Of a stretch of 24,528 nt of DNA, positions 16,169 through 23,339 are shown in pieces. This stretch comes from an uncultured Butyricicoccus sp. GTDB taxonomy: Bacteria > Bacillota > Clostridia > Oscillospirales > Butyricicoccaceae. Location: positions 1-24,528 of the forward strand of contig CAUEJN010000013.1 in assembly GCA_959018045.1 (NCBI GenBank), read 5' to 3'. Within the stretch, counting starts at the first letter, position 1; each line of letters opens with the position of its first letter. The notes beneath the pieces were generated by a model, which was not told the origin of the DNA, did not search any database, and was given only the letters and a program-made list of their open reading frames with translations. The position numbers and the translations under genes are program-made.

Positions 16169-17115
16169 GGTTTTACTCCGTAAATCGCGGCCAGCGCACA
16201 GATTTTGCGCGCCCAGCGCGTATGGGTCTTGCATTCGTTCATGCGGCCGCCGTCCGCGCTCTTTTCCACCAGCACCCGGTCGTTGTCCGCCATGCCCAGA
16301 ATGCGCCGTGCGTCGTCCGCGTCGGCCTTGGACACGCGCAGTCCGTTCTGCACAACCACGATCTGATTGGGATGGATGACCGTCTTGCCGACAAAGCCTG
16401 CCAGCAAGTCGCGTTCCAGCTCCCGCGCCAGACCGTTTAGTCCCTCCGGTGCGTCGAAATACTCCCACACCGGGCCGGAAACCACGTAGTCCCGCGAGAA
16501 ACAGGATAGGATATCGGTCAGAATGCGCTCGACACAGCCGATCTCGTAGATGGTCTGGTGACGCGCGCGGCGCACGCCGAACACATTACAAAAATCATTA
16601 CCGCCCACGCGCACGTTCAGAACAAGGTCACGGTTGGCATCGAGCAGGGTCTTAAGTCTGCGCAGACACTCGGGGCGCAGGTCGGGTTCTGCCAGATCGG
16701 ACGATTCCAGCGTGGGCATGAGGTAAACCGGCCGTCCGGATTGCTCACTGATCTGACGCACGGCTGCTAAGTATGCCGGGCCGTTTGTCTGCGTGAACTT
16801 GGGCGCAATAAATCCAGTCAGAATCTCCCGTCCCGCGCCCAGTCTTGTCCACAGAGAGGGAATCTGGTCGGGATGACGCACCCGGATAAACAAAAGCGGA
16901 CGGTAAACGTCCTCGTCCGCCCGTGCAATTTCGTCTAAAGTCTGTACGGCTCGTGCCTCGGCTTCGGGCACGGCACAGTCGCTGATGCTGTCTTCGAGGC
17001 ACAGTGCAAGGGAGTACGGCGCATCCATCTGCCCCTGGATGACACGCCGTGCAAGGTTTTCCTGATTGGCCGGCGCGTACAGCAGCGCACCGACAGCATA
17101 AGGGGAAATCTTCAT
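16165..17115 (-). CDS. HpcH/HpaI or citrate-lyase-like C-C bond lyase
   Basis: This 316-residue TIM-barrel protein of the CitE-like C-C bond lyase family is found with Ter systems. Visible marks are ALLYAPANQENLA, LALCLEDSISD (acidic metal ligands), LLFIRVRHPDQI, FIAPKFT, LNVRVGGNDFCNVFG, SGPVWEYFDAPEG and GKTVIHPNQI. The family makes or breaks a carbon-carbon bond with a divalent metal and often an acyl-CoA or keto-acid; the true substrate here is unknown. The frame is open to 17157, but ATG at 17115 has AAGGA nine bases upstream and begins MKISPYAVGALLY, the family start. It is the first gene of the island, about 55 bases after a promoter, and overlaps the PRTase start by four bases. Confidence 0.9.
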   Translation of the reverse strand: MKISPYAVGALLYAPANQENLARRVIQGQMDAPYSLALCLEDSISDCAVPEAEARAVQTLDEIARADEDVYRPLLFIRVRHPDQIPSLWTRLGAGREILTGFIAPKFTQTNGPAYLAAVRQISEQSGRPVYLMPTLESSDLAEPDLRPECLRRLKTLLDANRDLVLNVRVGGNDFCNVFGVRRARHQTIYEIGCVERILTDILSCFSRDYVVSGPVWEYFDAPEGLNGLARELERDLLAGFVGKTVIHPNQIVVVQNGLRVSKADADDARRILGMADNDRVLVEKSADGGRMNECKTHTRWARKICALAAIYGVKP

Positions 17116-17176
17116 GTTTGCCTGTCCTTCTTTCCCAGTATCTGCGTTTTGAGACACCCAAAAGGTATTCTATGTC

Positions 17177-17205
17177 ATTATATCGCTCTGCCCCGGCATT
17201 TGCCA
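17177..17205 (-). promoter_or_regulatory. Promoter of the ter biosynthetic genes
   Basis: On the minus strand a perfect TATAAT (17177-17182) lies 17 bases from TGGCAA (17200-17205), a weak -35. The start point would be near 17170, about 55 bases before the lyase ATG. A weak -35 with a perfect -10 suits a promoter needing an activator. Regulator binding sites were not recognised. Confidence 0.6.
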
Positions 17206-17270
17206 GAGGACACCCCGTAAATTTTCTGTAAAACATTGCCCTTTTGGCTCTATTCGGCGGTCAAAATCCA

Positions 17271-17279
17271 TGATACAAT
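17271..17279 (+). promoter_or_regulatory. Extended -10 promoter of the divergent 94-aa/AIM24 unit
   Basis: TGATACAAT gives an extended -10 (TG at 17271-17272, TACAAT at 17274-17279) about 44 bases before the ATG at 17323. No convincing -35 is seen at 16-18 bases, which is common for extended -10 promoters. It is divergent from the ter promoter about 95 bases away. Confidence 0.5.
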
Positions 17280-17322
17280 AGCATTGATTTGGAGTGATTT
17301 TTTCACCGGGGAGGTCGGTTCC

Positions 17323-17607
17323 ATGTCCTTGTCCATCCGTCAGAATCCCATGCACCTGTCGCTGTTCTTGGCCTTCTGCGGCATTCGCAGCCGGGTGCAC
17401 GCCGGACAAAAAGACGTTTATCTGCTCGAATGGCTGGGTCTGCCCGAGCTCCCGGATATTTTTACCCGTCCACTCGGCCTGTTTAACTCGGTCTCGGACG
17501 GTATCATCGCCGGGTTCCGCCGTCTGGGCGACACTGATATGATTCAGTTCACCGCACCCACCTCTGGCAGCTCGGGCTGTGCCCTGCTTGTCCGCGGTTT
17601 CCTATAA
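17323..17607 (+). CDS. Hypothetical protein, 94 aa, divergent from the ter island
   Basis: I do not recognise this protein. From ATG at 17323 (GGAGG at 17309-17313) it encodes 94 residues with no signal peptide and no clear membrane helix, although residues 10-21 (MHLSLFLAFCGI) are hydrophobic. The middle has a motif-like stretch, YLLEWLGLPELPDIFTRP, and the C-terminus holds TSGSSGCALLVRGF. It is followed after 37 bases by the AIM24-family gene with a strong ribosome site, so the two are probably one transcript. The frame is open upstream to 17236, but the promoter lies inside that extension. Its position beside the ter island suggests, but does not show, a related role. Confidence 0.65.
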   Translation: MSLSIRQNPMHLSLFLAFCGIRSRVHAGQKDVYLLEWLGLPELPDIFTRPLGLFNSVSDGIIAGFRRLGDTDMIQFTAPTSGSSGCALLVRGFL

Positions 17608-17644
17608 TATTATCGCATCCCCCAACAAAAAAGGAGGTCATTTT

Positions 17645-18466
17645 ATGAGAACAGCAATCGGCACGCGCGAAAATATGCGCGTACTGGAAGAATTCGAGAG
17701 CGGCGGTCTGCGCGTCGAAGTGCTCGAATACGAAAAACTGTGCGGTCTGACCGCGCCTTCCATGGCGCAGGCCGTGTACTTCATGGAGCAGCAGCACATC
17801 CGCGCCCGCCAGATCGCTCTGTACTTAACCGACGAGAAAGTCACGGTCAACCGCGGCGCAATGAGCTATTTTCAGGGCAACCTGCAAATGGTCAGCGGCG
17901 TGACCGTGGGCAACGCCCTTGGACGCATGCTGCGCGGTGCTGTCACCGGCGAGTCCATGTCCCAGCCCGAGTACACCGGCACCGGTCTGCTCGTGCTGGA
18001 GCCATCCTTTAAGCACTTCCTCGTGCTGGAGCTTGCCCCCGGTGAGCGCGTTATTGTGGACGACGGCATGTTCTTCTGCGCACAGGGCAGCGTCAGCGTC
18101 CGCGCAGCGGCTCAGCGCACGGTTTCCTCGGCAGCCCTCGGCGGCGAGAGCCTGTTCCAGACCGAGCTGACCGGCCCCGGCATCATCATTCTGGAATCGT
18201 CCGTACCCATGAGCGAAATTGATGTCATCGATCTGGCAAATGATACCCTGCGCGTCGACGGAAACTTTGCCGTCCTGCGCTCGGCAAATCTGGACTTCAC
18301 CGTCGAACGCAGCGCAAAGACGCTCATCGGCTCGGCAGTCAGCGGCGAAGGTCTGGTCAATGTCTATCGTGGTACCGGTCAGGTTTGGCTCGCACCCACG
18401 CTCAAGGTGTATGATAACCTGACCGCTGCACTGTGTCCCCCGCCTCCGGTAAGCAGAAAGGATTAA
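17645..18466 (+). CDS. AIM24-family (TIGR00266-like) protein
   Basis: This 273-residue protein is related to the AIM24/DUF124 family of beta-sandwich proteins. Family-like segments are YFQGNLQMVSGV, a Gly-rich block (GNALGRMLRGAVTGESMSQPEYTGTG) that recurs as AKTLIGSAVSGEGLVNVYRGTG, and LAPGERVIVDDGMFF. There are thus visible internal repeats of the fold. There is no signal peptide or membrane helix, so it should be cytoplasmic or peripherally bound. The bacterial function is not established; the eukaryotic namesake affects mitochondrial inner membrane structure. The start ATG at 17645 has AGGAGG eight bases upstream; an upstream extension to 17579 overlaps the preceding gene and lacks such a site. 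It is followed by a palindromic repeat copy. Confidence 0.85.
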   Translation: MRTAIGTRENMRVLEEFESGGLRVEVLEYEKLCGLTAPSMAQAVYFMEQQHIRARQIALYLTDEKVTVNRGAMSYFQGNLQMVSGVTVGNALGRMLRGAVTGESMSQPEYTGTGLLVLEPSFKHFLVLELAPGERVIVDDGMFFCAQGSVSVRAAAQRTVSSAALGGESLFQTELTGPGIIILESSVPMSEIDVIDLANDTLRVDGNFAVLRSANLDFTVERSAKTLIGSAVSGEGLVNVYRGTGQVWLAPTLKVYDNLTAALCPPPPVSRKD

Positions 18467-18487
18467 CCACCGCACCCCTAGCTGAAA

Positions 18488-18530
18488 GTTTCGCAAGCCT
18501 TTCGAGAAAGGCTTGAGCGAAAGCTTCATT
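18488..18530 (+). repeat. Branched palindromic intergenic repeat, short copy
   Basis: CAAGCCTTTC-GA-GAAAGGCTTG (18494-18515) forms a perfect hairpin framed by GTTTCGC (18488-18494) and GCGAAAGC (18517-18524). The sequence from the hairpin through GCGAAAGCTTCATT matches the long copy at 13949-13982 in the same orientation; this copy lacks the two extra hairpins. No T tract follows, so simple termination is unlikely, although it lies 22 bases after the AIM24 stop. Confidence 0.75.
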
Positions 18531-18549
18531 TCGCCTGCGGGCGGGAAAC

Positions 18550-18578
18550 TCACCATATTTTTTCTCCGACAGTATAAA
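18550..18578 (+). promoter_or_regulatory. Weak candidate promoter ahead of spoVAD
   Basis: TCACCA (18550-18555) and TATAAA (18573-18578) are 17 bases apart and could be a weak sigma-A promoter. The forespore factor sigma-G normally transcribes spoVA genes, but no convincing sigma-G pair was found; CAGTATA at 18570-18576 fits only loosely. Confidence 0.3.
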
Positions 18579-18625
18579 TCCCCTTCTCCCCGGCCACACT
18601 AACCCGGACAGGAGGGGATCTTTTT

Positions 18626-19633
18626 ATGGCAAAACGACAAGGCTGCCGCACAGTCAGCTTCGATCATCCGGTCTATGTCTCGGCGCATGCCGCCATCGTC
18701 GGACAAAAAGAAGGCGAAGGCCCGTTGCAGGGCACCTTTGATATGGTCTCCGGTGATACGCACTTTGGCCAAAAAACCTGGGAGCTCGCCGAGTCCCGGA
18801 TGCAGCGCATCGCCATTGAAACCGCCGCCGGCAAAGCCGGTTTGAATCTTTCCGATCTCGATTTTATTCTCGCCGGTGACCTGCTCAACCAGTGTATCGG
18901 CTCGTCAATGGCGTCAGTCTCGAGTAATATTCCGTTTATCGGCCTGTACGGCGCGTGCTCCACCATGGCCGAAGGCCTGGCTGTCGGCGCATGCCTGGTC
19001 GACGGTGGTGCCGCACGTCGGCTATGTGCTGCGGCATCCTCGCACTTCTGCGCAGCTGAGCGGCAGTACCGTTTTCCGCTGGCCTACGGCGGTCAGCGCA
19101 CGCCGACTGCACAGTGGACAGCGACCGCTGCCGGTGCGGCTGTACTGACCCATGACCGCACGCCGGTGCGCATCACCCACGCGCTCTTCGGTCAGATGGT
19201 CGATCTGGACGTGACCGACGCGAACAACATGGGCGCGGCGATGGCACCCGCGGCTTACGATACGCTAACCCATCTCTTCGAAGACACCGGCACCCAGCCG
19301 TCCGACTACGACCGCATTTTGACCGGTGATCTGGCACGCGTGGGCAGCGCATTGCTGCGTGATCTGTTTAAGCGCGACGGAGTTGATTTGGGTGCAACCT
19401 ACGATGACTGCGGGGTTTTGCTCTACGACACCGAACAGGACGTGCACGCGGGCGGTTCGGGCTGCGGATGCTCGGCAGCTGTGCTGTGCGGTGACATTCT
19501 CGACCGCATGGAGCGCGGCGCGCTGCACCGGGTCATCTTTGCGGGTACGGGTGCTTTGATGAGTCCGACCTCTGTCCAGCAGGGTCAGGGCATCGCGGGC
19601 ATCTGTCACGCAGTTATTCTGGAAGGGAGCTAA
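18626..19633 (+). CDS. spoVAD: Stage V sporulation protein AD
   Basis: SpoVAD is the thiolase-fold subunit of the SpoVA channel that loads dipicolinic acid with Ca2+ into the developing spore and releases it in germination; it binds dipicolinate. At 335 residues it has the usual length. Visible marks are the N-terminal TVSFDHPVYVSAHAAIVG, GDTHFGQKTWELAESRM, LAGDLLNQCIGSS, the thiolase-like IGLYGACSTMAEGL, FPLAYGGQRTPTAQWT, a central FGQMVDLDVTDANNMGAAMAP and the end FAGTGALMSPTSVQQGQ. AGGAGGGG lies nine bases before ATG at 18626. It is followed after five bases by spoVAE. The spoVAC gene usually found just upstream is not here; a repeat element and an AIM24 gene take that place. Confidence 0.97.
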   Translation: MAKRQGCRTVSFDHPVYVSAHAAIVGQKEGEGPLQGTFDMVSGDTHFGQKTWELAESRMQRIAIETAAGKAGLNLSDLDFILAGDLLNQCIGSSMASVSSNIPFIGLYGACSTMAEGLAVGACLVDGGAARRLCAAASSHFCAAERQYRFPLAYGGQRTPTAQWTATAAGAAVLTHDRTPVRITHALFGQMVDLDVTDANNMGAAMAPAAYDTLTHLFEDTGTQPSDYDRILTGDLARVGSALLRDLFKRDGVDLGATYDDCGVLLYDTEQDVHAGGSGCGCSAAVLCGDILDRMERGALHRVIFAGTGALMSPTSVQQGQGIAGICHAVILEGS

Positions 19634-19638
19634 CGCAA

Positions 19639-19998
19639 ATGCAATATATTCAGGCGTTTATCATGGGCGGTGCGATCTGTGCAGTAACGCAGGTGCTCAT
19701 CGACAAGACCAAGCTCACTCCGGCGCGCATTCTGGTCGGCTGTGTGGTATTGGGTGTCATTTTGACCGGTCTGGGGCTGTATCAGCCGCTGGTCGACTGG
19801 GGCGGTGCGGGTGCGACCGTGCCGCTGTTAGGGTTTGGGTATTCACTGGCCAAGGGTGTACAGGTTGGTGTCGCGCAGGACGGGTTGCTCGGTGCGTTTA
19901 CCGGCGGTGTGACCGGTGCAGCGGGTGGTATTGCGGCGGCGATTGTGTTCGGCTGTCTGTTTGCGCTGCTCAGCAAGCCGGAGGATAAATCTAAGTAA
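19639..19998 (+). CDS. spoVAE: Stage V sporulation protein AE (SpoVAEb type)
   Basis: This small polytopic membrane protein of 119 residues belongs to the SpoVA dipicolinate channel. It opens with YIQAFIMGGAICAVTQVLID, then TKLTPARILVGCVVLGVILTG, and has about three to four hydrophobic helices separated by Gly-rich turns (GFGYSLAKGV, GAFTGGVTGAAGG). The end AAIVFGCLFALLSKPEDK is typical of SpoVAE. Its ribosome site GGAAGGGAG overlaps the end of spoVAD, so the two are co-translated. It works in the inner spore membrane with SpoVAD and SpoVAC; SpoVAC must be encoded elsewhere. A strong terminator follows. Confidence 0.94.
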   Translation: MQYIQAFIMGGAICAVTQVLIDKTKLTPARILVGCVVLGVILTGLGLYQPLVDWGGAGATVPLLGFGYSLAKGVQVGVAQDGLLGAFTGGVTGAAGGIAAAIVFGCLFALLSKPEDKSK

Positions 19999-20000
19999 TA

Positions 20001-20029
20001 AATATCCCCCCGTAAAACGGGGGGTATTT
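20001..20029 (+). terminator. Terminator after spoVAE
   Basis: CCCCCCG (20006-20012) pairs with CGGGGGG (20018-20024) around a TAAAA loop. AATA/TATT extends the stem with one bulged T, and TATTTC follows. It ends the spoVAD-spoVAE unit. Confidence 0.8.
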
Positions 20030-20061
20030 CAGTTTCGGGCATAGCCCTAATATTATAAAGC

Positions 20062-20087
20062 GGTCGACGCAAGATTGCGCCGACCGT
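20062..20087 (-). terminator. Candidate terminator of the two-component operon
   Basis: On the minus strand CGGTCG-GCGCAA and TTGCGT-CGACCG form a long stem with one mismatch, 16 bases after the histidine kinase stop, followed by CTTTATAAT. The T tract is weak, so the call is moderate. Confidence 0.55.
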
Positions 20088-20102
20088 CAAAGTGCTGAAA
20101 AA

Positions 20103-22403
20103 TCAGGTTGTTTCTCTTTTATGCGGGTGTATGGGGAATCGCAGCGTGACCTTAAATAGGTCGCCGTCCACCGACAGTTCGAACCGTCCGCCCATACATT
20201 CAGTCAAACTGCGTGCAATCGACAGTCCCAGTCCGCTGCCCTCGGTTGCACGCGATGCGTCACCCCGGACAAAGCGCTCCATCAGCTCATCGGTGTCAAT
20301 GTTCAACGCCTCCCGCGAGATGTTCTTGACCACGATGCTGCTCTGACCGCCCTGCTCGGTCAGATCAAAGTAAACGCGCGTGCCCGGCATGGCGTACTTG
20401 ACCACGTTGCCCAGCAGGTTGTCAAACACGCGCCACAGCAGGCGGCCATCGGCCGTGATCGTACAGCTCTCACCGCCGATGCGCAGCACGGTCTCGAGCG
20501 ACTGTGCGGTCAGGCGCTCGCTGTACTCGCCCACCGCCTGCCGCAAAAGCTCGGCCGCGTCGGTCGGAGCAAGTTCGACCGTGATGTTCCCCGTCGATGC
20601 CTTGGACGCTTCAATCAGGTCTTCGAGCAGCTTTTTCAGTCGGTTGGACTGACGCTCGAGCACGTCCGCGTACTCTCTTGCCTCCTTGGGCTGCGGGTCG
20701 GTCTTTTTGAGCAGATCGACATAGTTAATAATGGAGGTGAGCGGGGTCTTGATGTCGTGGCTGACGTTGGTGAGCAGTTCGGTCTTGAGGTGCTCGCTCT
20801 TCATCCGTCGTTCAACCTCCACCGCACAGCCTCTCGAAATCCGGTTGAGCATGTCGGCATTGCGGCGGAACGGTCCGTGCAGATGGGCGGTGTCGATCTT
20901 ATAGGACAGGTCGCCCTCGGACAGGTGCTTTGCGCCCTCGATCAGGCGGGACAGCTGGGAGAGTACCCACGCCAATCCGACGAGGGAACCGATGGCCAGC
21001 AGGGTCACAAATACACCGACCTCAAAGCTGCCCGACACCACGCCCACAATCCAAAACGCTGCGATGATACAGCCGCCCCACAGCATGCCCGCCCACATGA
21101 CATTCATGCGGGAAGCCATATCGCACAGGCTGTGCCATACACGCCCCAGTGTGCCTTTGATCTTTTCGAATACATTCTGGATGCCCGAGCCTTCCCACTG
21201 GAACGAACGCGCCTTGTCCGCAACCTGACGCGCAGCATCCTGCGCCTTCTGCGCAAATCCGTGCACGGTCTCCTTGGCCTTGTCGCCGTCCAGCACCAGT
21301 ACAAATCCAGTGTCCTTGTCCCGCTCGTCCGGTTTGTCTTCCTGGAACGAAGCGTCTACCGCCTGCTCAATCGATCGCACCATCTGTGCGGTCTTTTGCT
21401 CGTGGTACTGCTCGCGCTTGCGCTTGGCAAACAGATAAATCGGATTGCAGATATAAAAGGTAAGGGTCGTACGCCACAGACGGTGTGCCTTGATGCGCAC
21501 GGTCAGCGACCGCAAGACGAAAAAGCATACCAGTACGAATGCCCAGATCAGCACCGCGGTCAGGGTCAGCAGAAAATCAATGCCATACGCCGGGTAGCTG
21601 GTCATGATCTCTACCGCATCCGCGGTTGTATAGGCCGGAGCGGTGTACGTGTAGTTGAAGCCTTCCCAGATGAGCTGGAGCGCAGAGTATGCAGCAAGCA
21701 GCAGAACGCCCAGCAAAATCACCGGCCAGCGGTCGAAAAACCGCAGGCGGATGCCGTCCTGCTCGGTCTCGTTTGCCCGATGACCGGCCGCAAGCAGCAG
21801 GTAGAGCCCCAGCAGCACACTCAGCACAGCCGCCGCTGCCGCACCTGGCAGCAGTCCCATCGCCGTCACGCTGCGCACAAACCGATAGCCGGTCAAATAC
21901 CGACCCAGTGCGTCATCTTCCACCGAGAACGCGCGGTCAAATCCAACGTCAATGCGTGCAGGCTGTCCGTTCGATCGCTCGTAACTGGTCGAGGAGACCA
22001 GAATACAATTTTCATCGACCCAGTCGCCGCCCAGCGTGGACAGCGTTCCGGTCATCTCCCCGTTGCTGTTTACACTCACCATGCGCACCCGCACATTGCT
22101 GCGCTGGGGGGCATACTCACTTTTGAGCACGGTCATCTGCTGTTTTTCATAAGCCACGTCGCTGTTTGAATACCGGTAATAGTCTTTCATGTCGGCAATA
22201 CTCTGACCGTAATAGCCATTGCCGCCCGAGCCGCGCATGGCCAGCGACTGCACATATCCGGTCTCGGTCACGCTTTGGCCGGACAGCGCACTGATCGAAA
22301 GTCCGTAGACCGTGATGACACCGCCAAAGCTCACCGCCAGCAGAGACACGGCTAAGACCAGCGCCGCCAGCAGCTTGACACCGGTTTTATATCGCTTTTT
22401 CAT
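20103..22403 (-). CDS. Membrane sensor histidine kinase (766 aa)
   Basis: This is a large sensor kinase with six apparent membrane helices: near residues 11-35, 183-206, 226-248, 275-300, 440-462 and 465-488. The first two flank an outer domain of about 145 residues with no named family. A charged intracellular stretch (about 300-435) contains an Ala/Lys-rich amphipathic segment. A HAMP-like linker (LIEGAKHLSEGDLSYKID) leads to the HisKA box with phospho-acceptor His549 in NVSHDIKTPLTS. The ATPase has an N box FDNLLGNVVKYA and a G box GSGLGLSIARS. It autophosphorylates and passes phosphate to the regulator encoded just upstream; its ATG overlaps that gene's stop by four bases, and AGGAGG precedes it. 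The signal is unknown; cell-envelope stress would fit the regulator class. Confidence 0.95.
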   Translation of the reverse strand: MKKRYKTGVKLLAALVLAVSLLAVSFGGVITVYGLSISALSGQSVTETGYVQSLAMRGSGGNGYYGQSIADMKDYYRYSNSDVAYEKQQMTVLKSEYAPQRSNVRVRMVSVNSNGEMTGTLSTLGGDWVDENCILVSSTSYERSNGQPARIDVGFDRAFSVEDDALGRYLTGYRFVRSVTAMGLLPGAAAAAVLSVLLGLYLLLAAGHRANETEQDGIRLRFFDRWPVILLGVLLLAAYSALQLIWEGFNYTYTAPAYTTADAVEIMTSYPAYGIDFLLTLTAVLIWAFVLVCFFVLRSLTVRIKAHRLWRTTLTFYICNPIYLFAKRKREQYHEQKTAQMVRSIEQAVDASFQEDKPDERDKDTGFVLVLDGDKAKETVHGFAQKAQDAARQVADKARSFQWEGSGIQNVFEKIKGTLGRVWHSLCDMASRMNVMWAGMLWGGCIIAAFWIVGVVSGSFEVGVFVTLLAIGSLVGLAWVLSQLSRLIEGAKHLSEGDLSYKIDTAHLHGPFRRNADMLNRISRGCAVEVERRMKSEHLKTELLTNVSHDIKTPLTSIINYVDLLKKTDPQPKEAREYADVLERQSNRLKKLLEDLIEASKASTGNITVELAPTDAAELLRQAVGEYSERLTAQSLETVLRIGGESCTITADGRLLWRVFDNLLGNVVKYAMPGTRVYFDLTEQGGQSSIVVKNISREALNIDTDELMERFVRGDASRATEGSGLGLSIARSLTECMGGRFELSVDGDLFKVTLRFPIHPHKRETT

Positions 22404-23113
22404 GTCGCCGCTCCTCCTTTCTCGAATTTATATCCCTGTCCCCAGACTACCTTGACATAGCGCGGCTCGGCCGGGGTAATTTCGATCTTTTCCCGCAGGT
22501 GCCGGATATGTACAGCGACCGTCGAGTCGTTGCCATACGCATCTTCCTTCCACACCGCCGCGTAGATCTGCGCACTGGAGAAAACCTGTCCCGGGTTCTG
22601 CATAAGCAGCTTCAAAATGCTGTACTCGGTCGGGGTCAGCGTCACCGGGTCACCGTCCACGGTCACGCTCTTGCTCTCATCGTCCAGCGTCACGCCGCCG
22701 ATGGCAATGACCTTGGGCTTTTTCTGCCGCTCGGCTTGCAGCGAACCCAGCATGGTATAGCGTCTGAGCTGCGACTTGACCCGCGCAACCACCTCCATCG
22801 GGTTAAAGGGCTTGGTCACATAGTCATCTGCACCGATGGTCAAGCCCAGCACCTTGTCGGTGTCCTCGCTCTTGGCCGTCAGCAGGATAATCGGAATGTT
22901 GGTCTTTTCGCGCAGTTTGGCCGTGGCCATGATGCCATCCATGACCGGCATCATAATATCTATCAGTGCCAGATGCACGGTGTGTTCGTCCAGAAGATCG
23001 AGCGCTTCCTTGCCCGTGTATGCCGGGAGTACCTCATAGCCCTCGGCAGACAGGTAAATCTTGAGCGCGGCCACGATATCACGATCGTCGTCGCAGACCA
23101 GAATCGTATACAT
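22400..23113 (-). CDS. OmpR/PhoB-family response regulator
   Basis: This 237-residue regulator has a receiver domain with acidic Asp8-Asp9 (VCDDDRD), phosphorylated Asp52 in ALIDIMMPVMDG, a conserved Thr in LLTAKS and Lys in YVTKPF. A winged-helix DNA-binding domain follows, with LTPTEYSILKLLMQNPGQVFS, VAVHIRHLREKIE and the terminal VWGQGYKFE. It controls transcription when phosphorylated by the kinase encoded next to it. ATG at 23113 has AAGGGG nine bases upstream; a TTG three bases earlier is the alternative start. The leader carries a hairpin, GCCCGC/GCGGGC (23131-23146), just before the ribosome site. A CiaR-like direct repeat lies 4 bases upstream of a possible -35, so the operon may regulate itself. 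Confidence 0.96.
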   Translation of the reverse strand: MYTILVCDDDRDIVAALKIYLSAEGYEVLPAYTGKEALDLLDEHTVHLALIDIMMPVMDGIMATAKLREKTNIPIILLTAKSEDTDKVLGLTIGADDYVTKPFNPMEVVARVKSQLRRYTMLGSLQAERQKKPKVIAIGGVTLDDESKSVTVDGDPVTLTPTEYSILKLLMQNPGQVFSSAQIYAAVWKEDAYGNDSTVAVHIRHLREKIEITPAEPRYVKVVWGQGYKFEKGGAAT

Positions 23114-23173
23114 CAAAAAGTTCCCCTTTCGCCCGCCTGCGCGGGCTGCTTTCTTTCCTGCCTCTATTCTCTC

Positions 23174-23202
23174 ACAATCTTTTTTAAAATCCTAGAGGGC
23201 AA
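23174..23202 (-). promoter_or_regulatory. Possible promoter of the two-component operon
   Basis: On the minus strand TTGCCC (23197-23202) is followed after 17 bases by GATTGT (23174-23179). Both elements are weak (four and three of six positions), as expected for a promoter that depends on an activator bound just upstream. Confidence 0.35.
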
Positions 23203-23205
23203 ACG

Positions 23206-23222
23206 ATTAAGATTTTTTTAAG
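23206..23222. promoter_or_regulatory. OmpR-type direct repeat resembling a CiaR site
   Basis: ATTAAG-ATTTT-TTTAAG shows two hexamers 11 bases apart on the plus strand, one mismatch from the TTTAAG-N5-TTTAAG site of streptococcal CiaR. It sits between the regulator gene and the divergent thioesterase gene, next to a weak -35 of the former. Binding by this regulator is inferred. Confidence 0.5.
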
Positions 23223-23249
23223 ACCCTTCCTTTTCCTTTCTTCCAGTAA

Positions 23250-23278
23250 TTGACATGTGCCGCACTTTCGAGTACTCT
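23250..23278 (+). promoter_or_regulatory. Promoter of the thioesterase gene
   Basis: A perfect TTGACA (23250-23255) is followed after 17 bases by TACTCT (23273-23278), a weak -10. Transcription would start about 55 bases before ATG at 23340. Confidence 0.5.
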
Positions 23279-23339
23279 AACAGTAGGGCTTTTCGCCAAT
23301 GCAAAACAAATCCATTCATTTTTCAGGAGGAATCTCACG

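Noticed and set aside
20757..22169. 470-codon plus-strand open frame opposite the histidine kinase
   Set aside because: It is the antisense shadow of a well-supported kinase gene.
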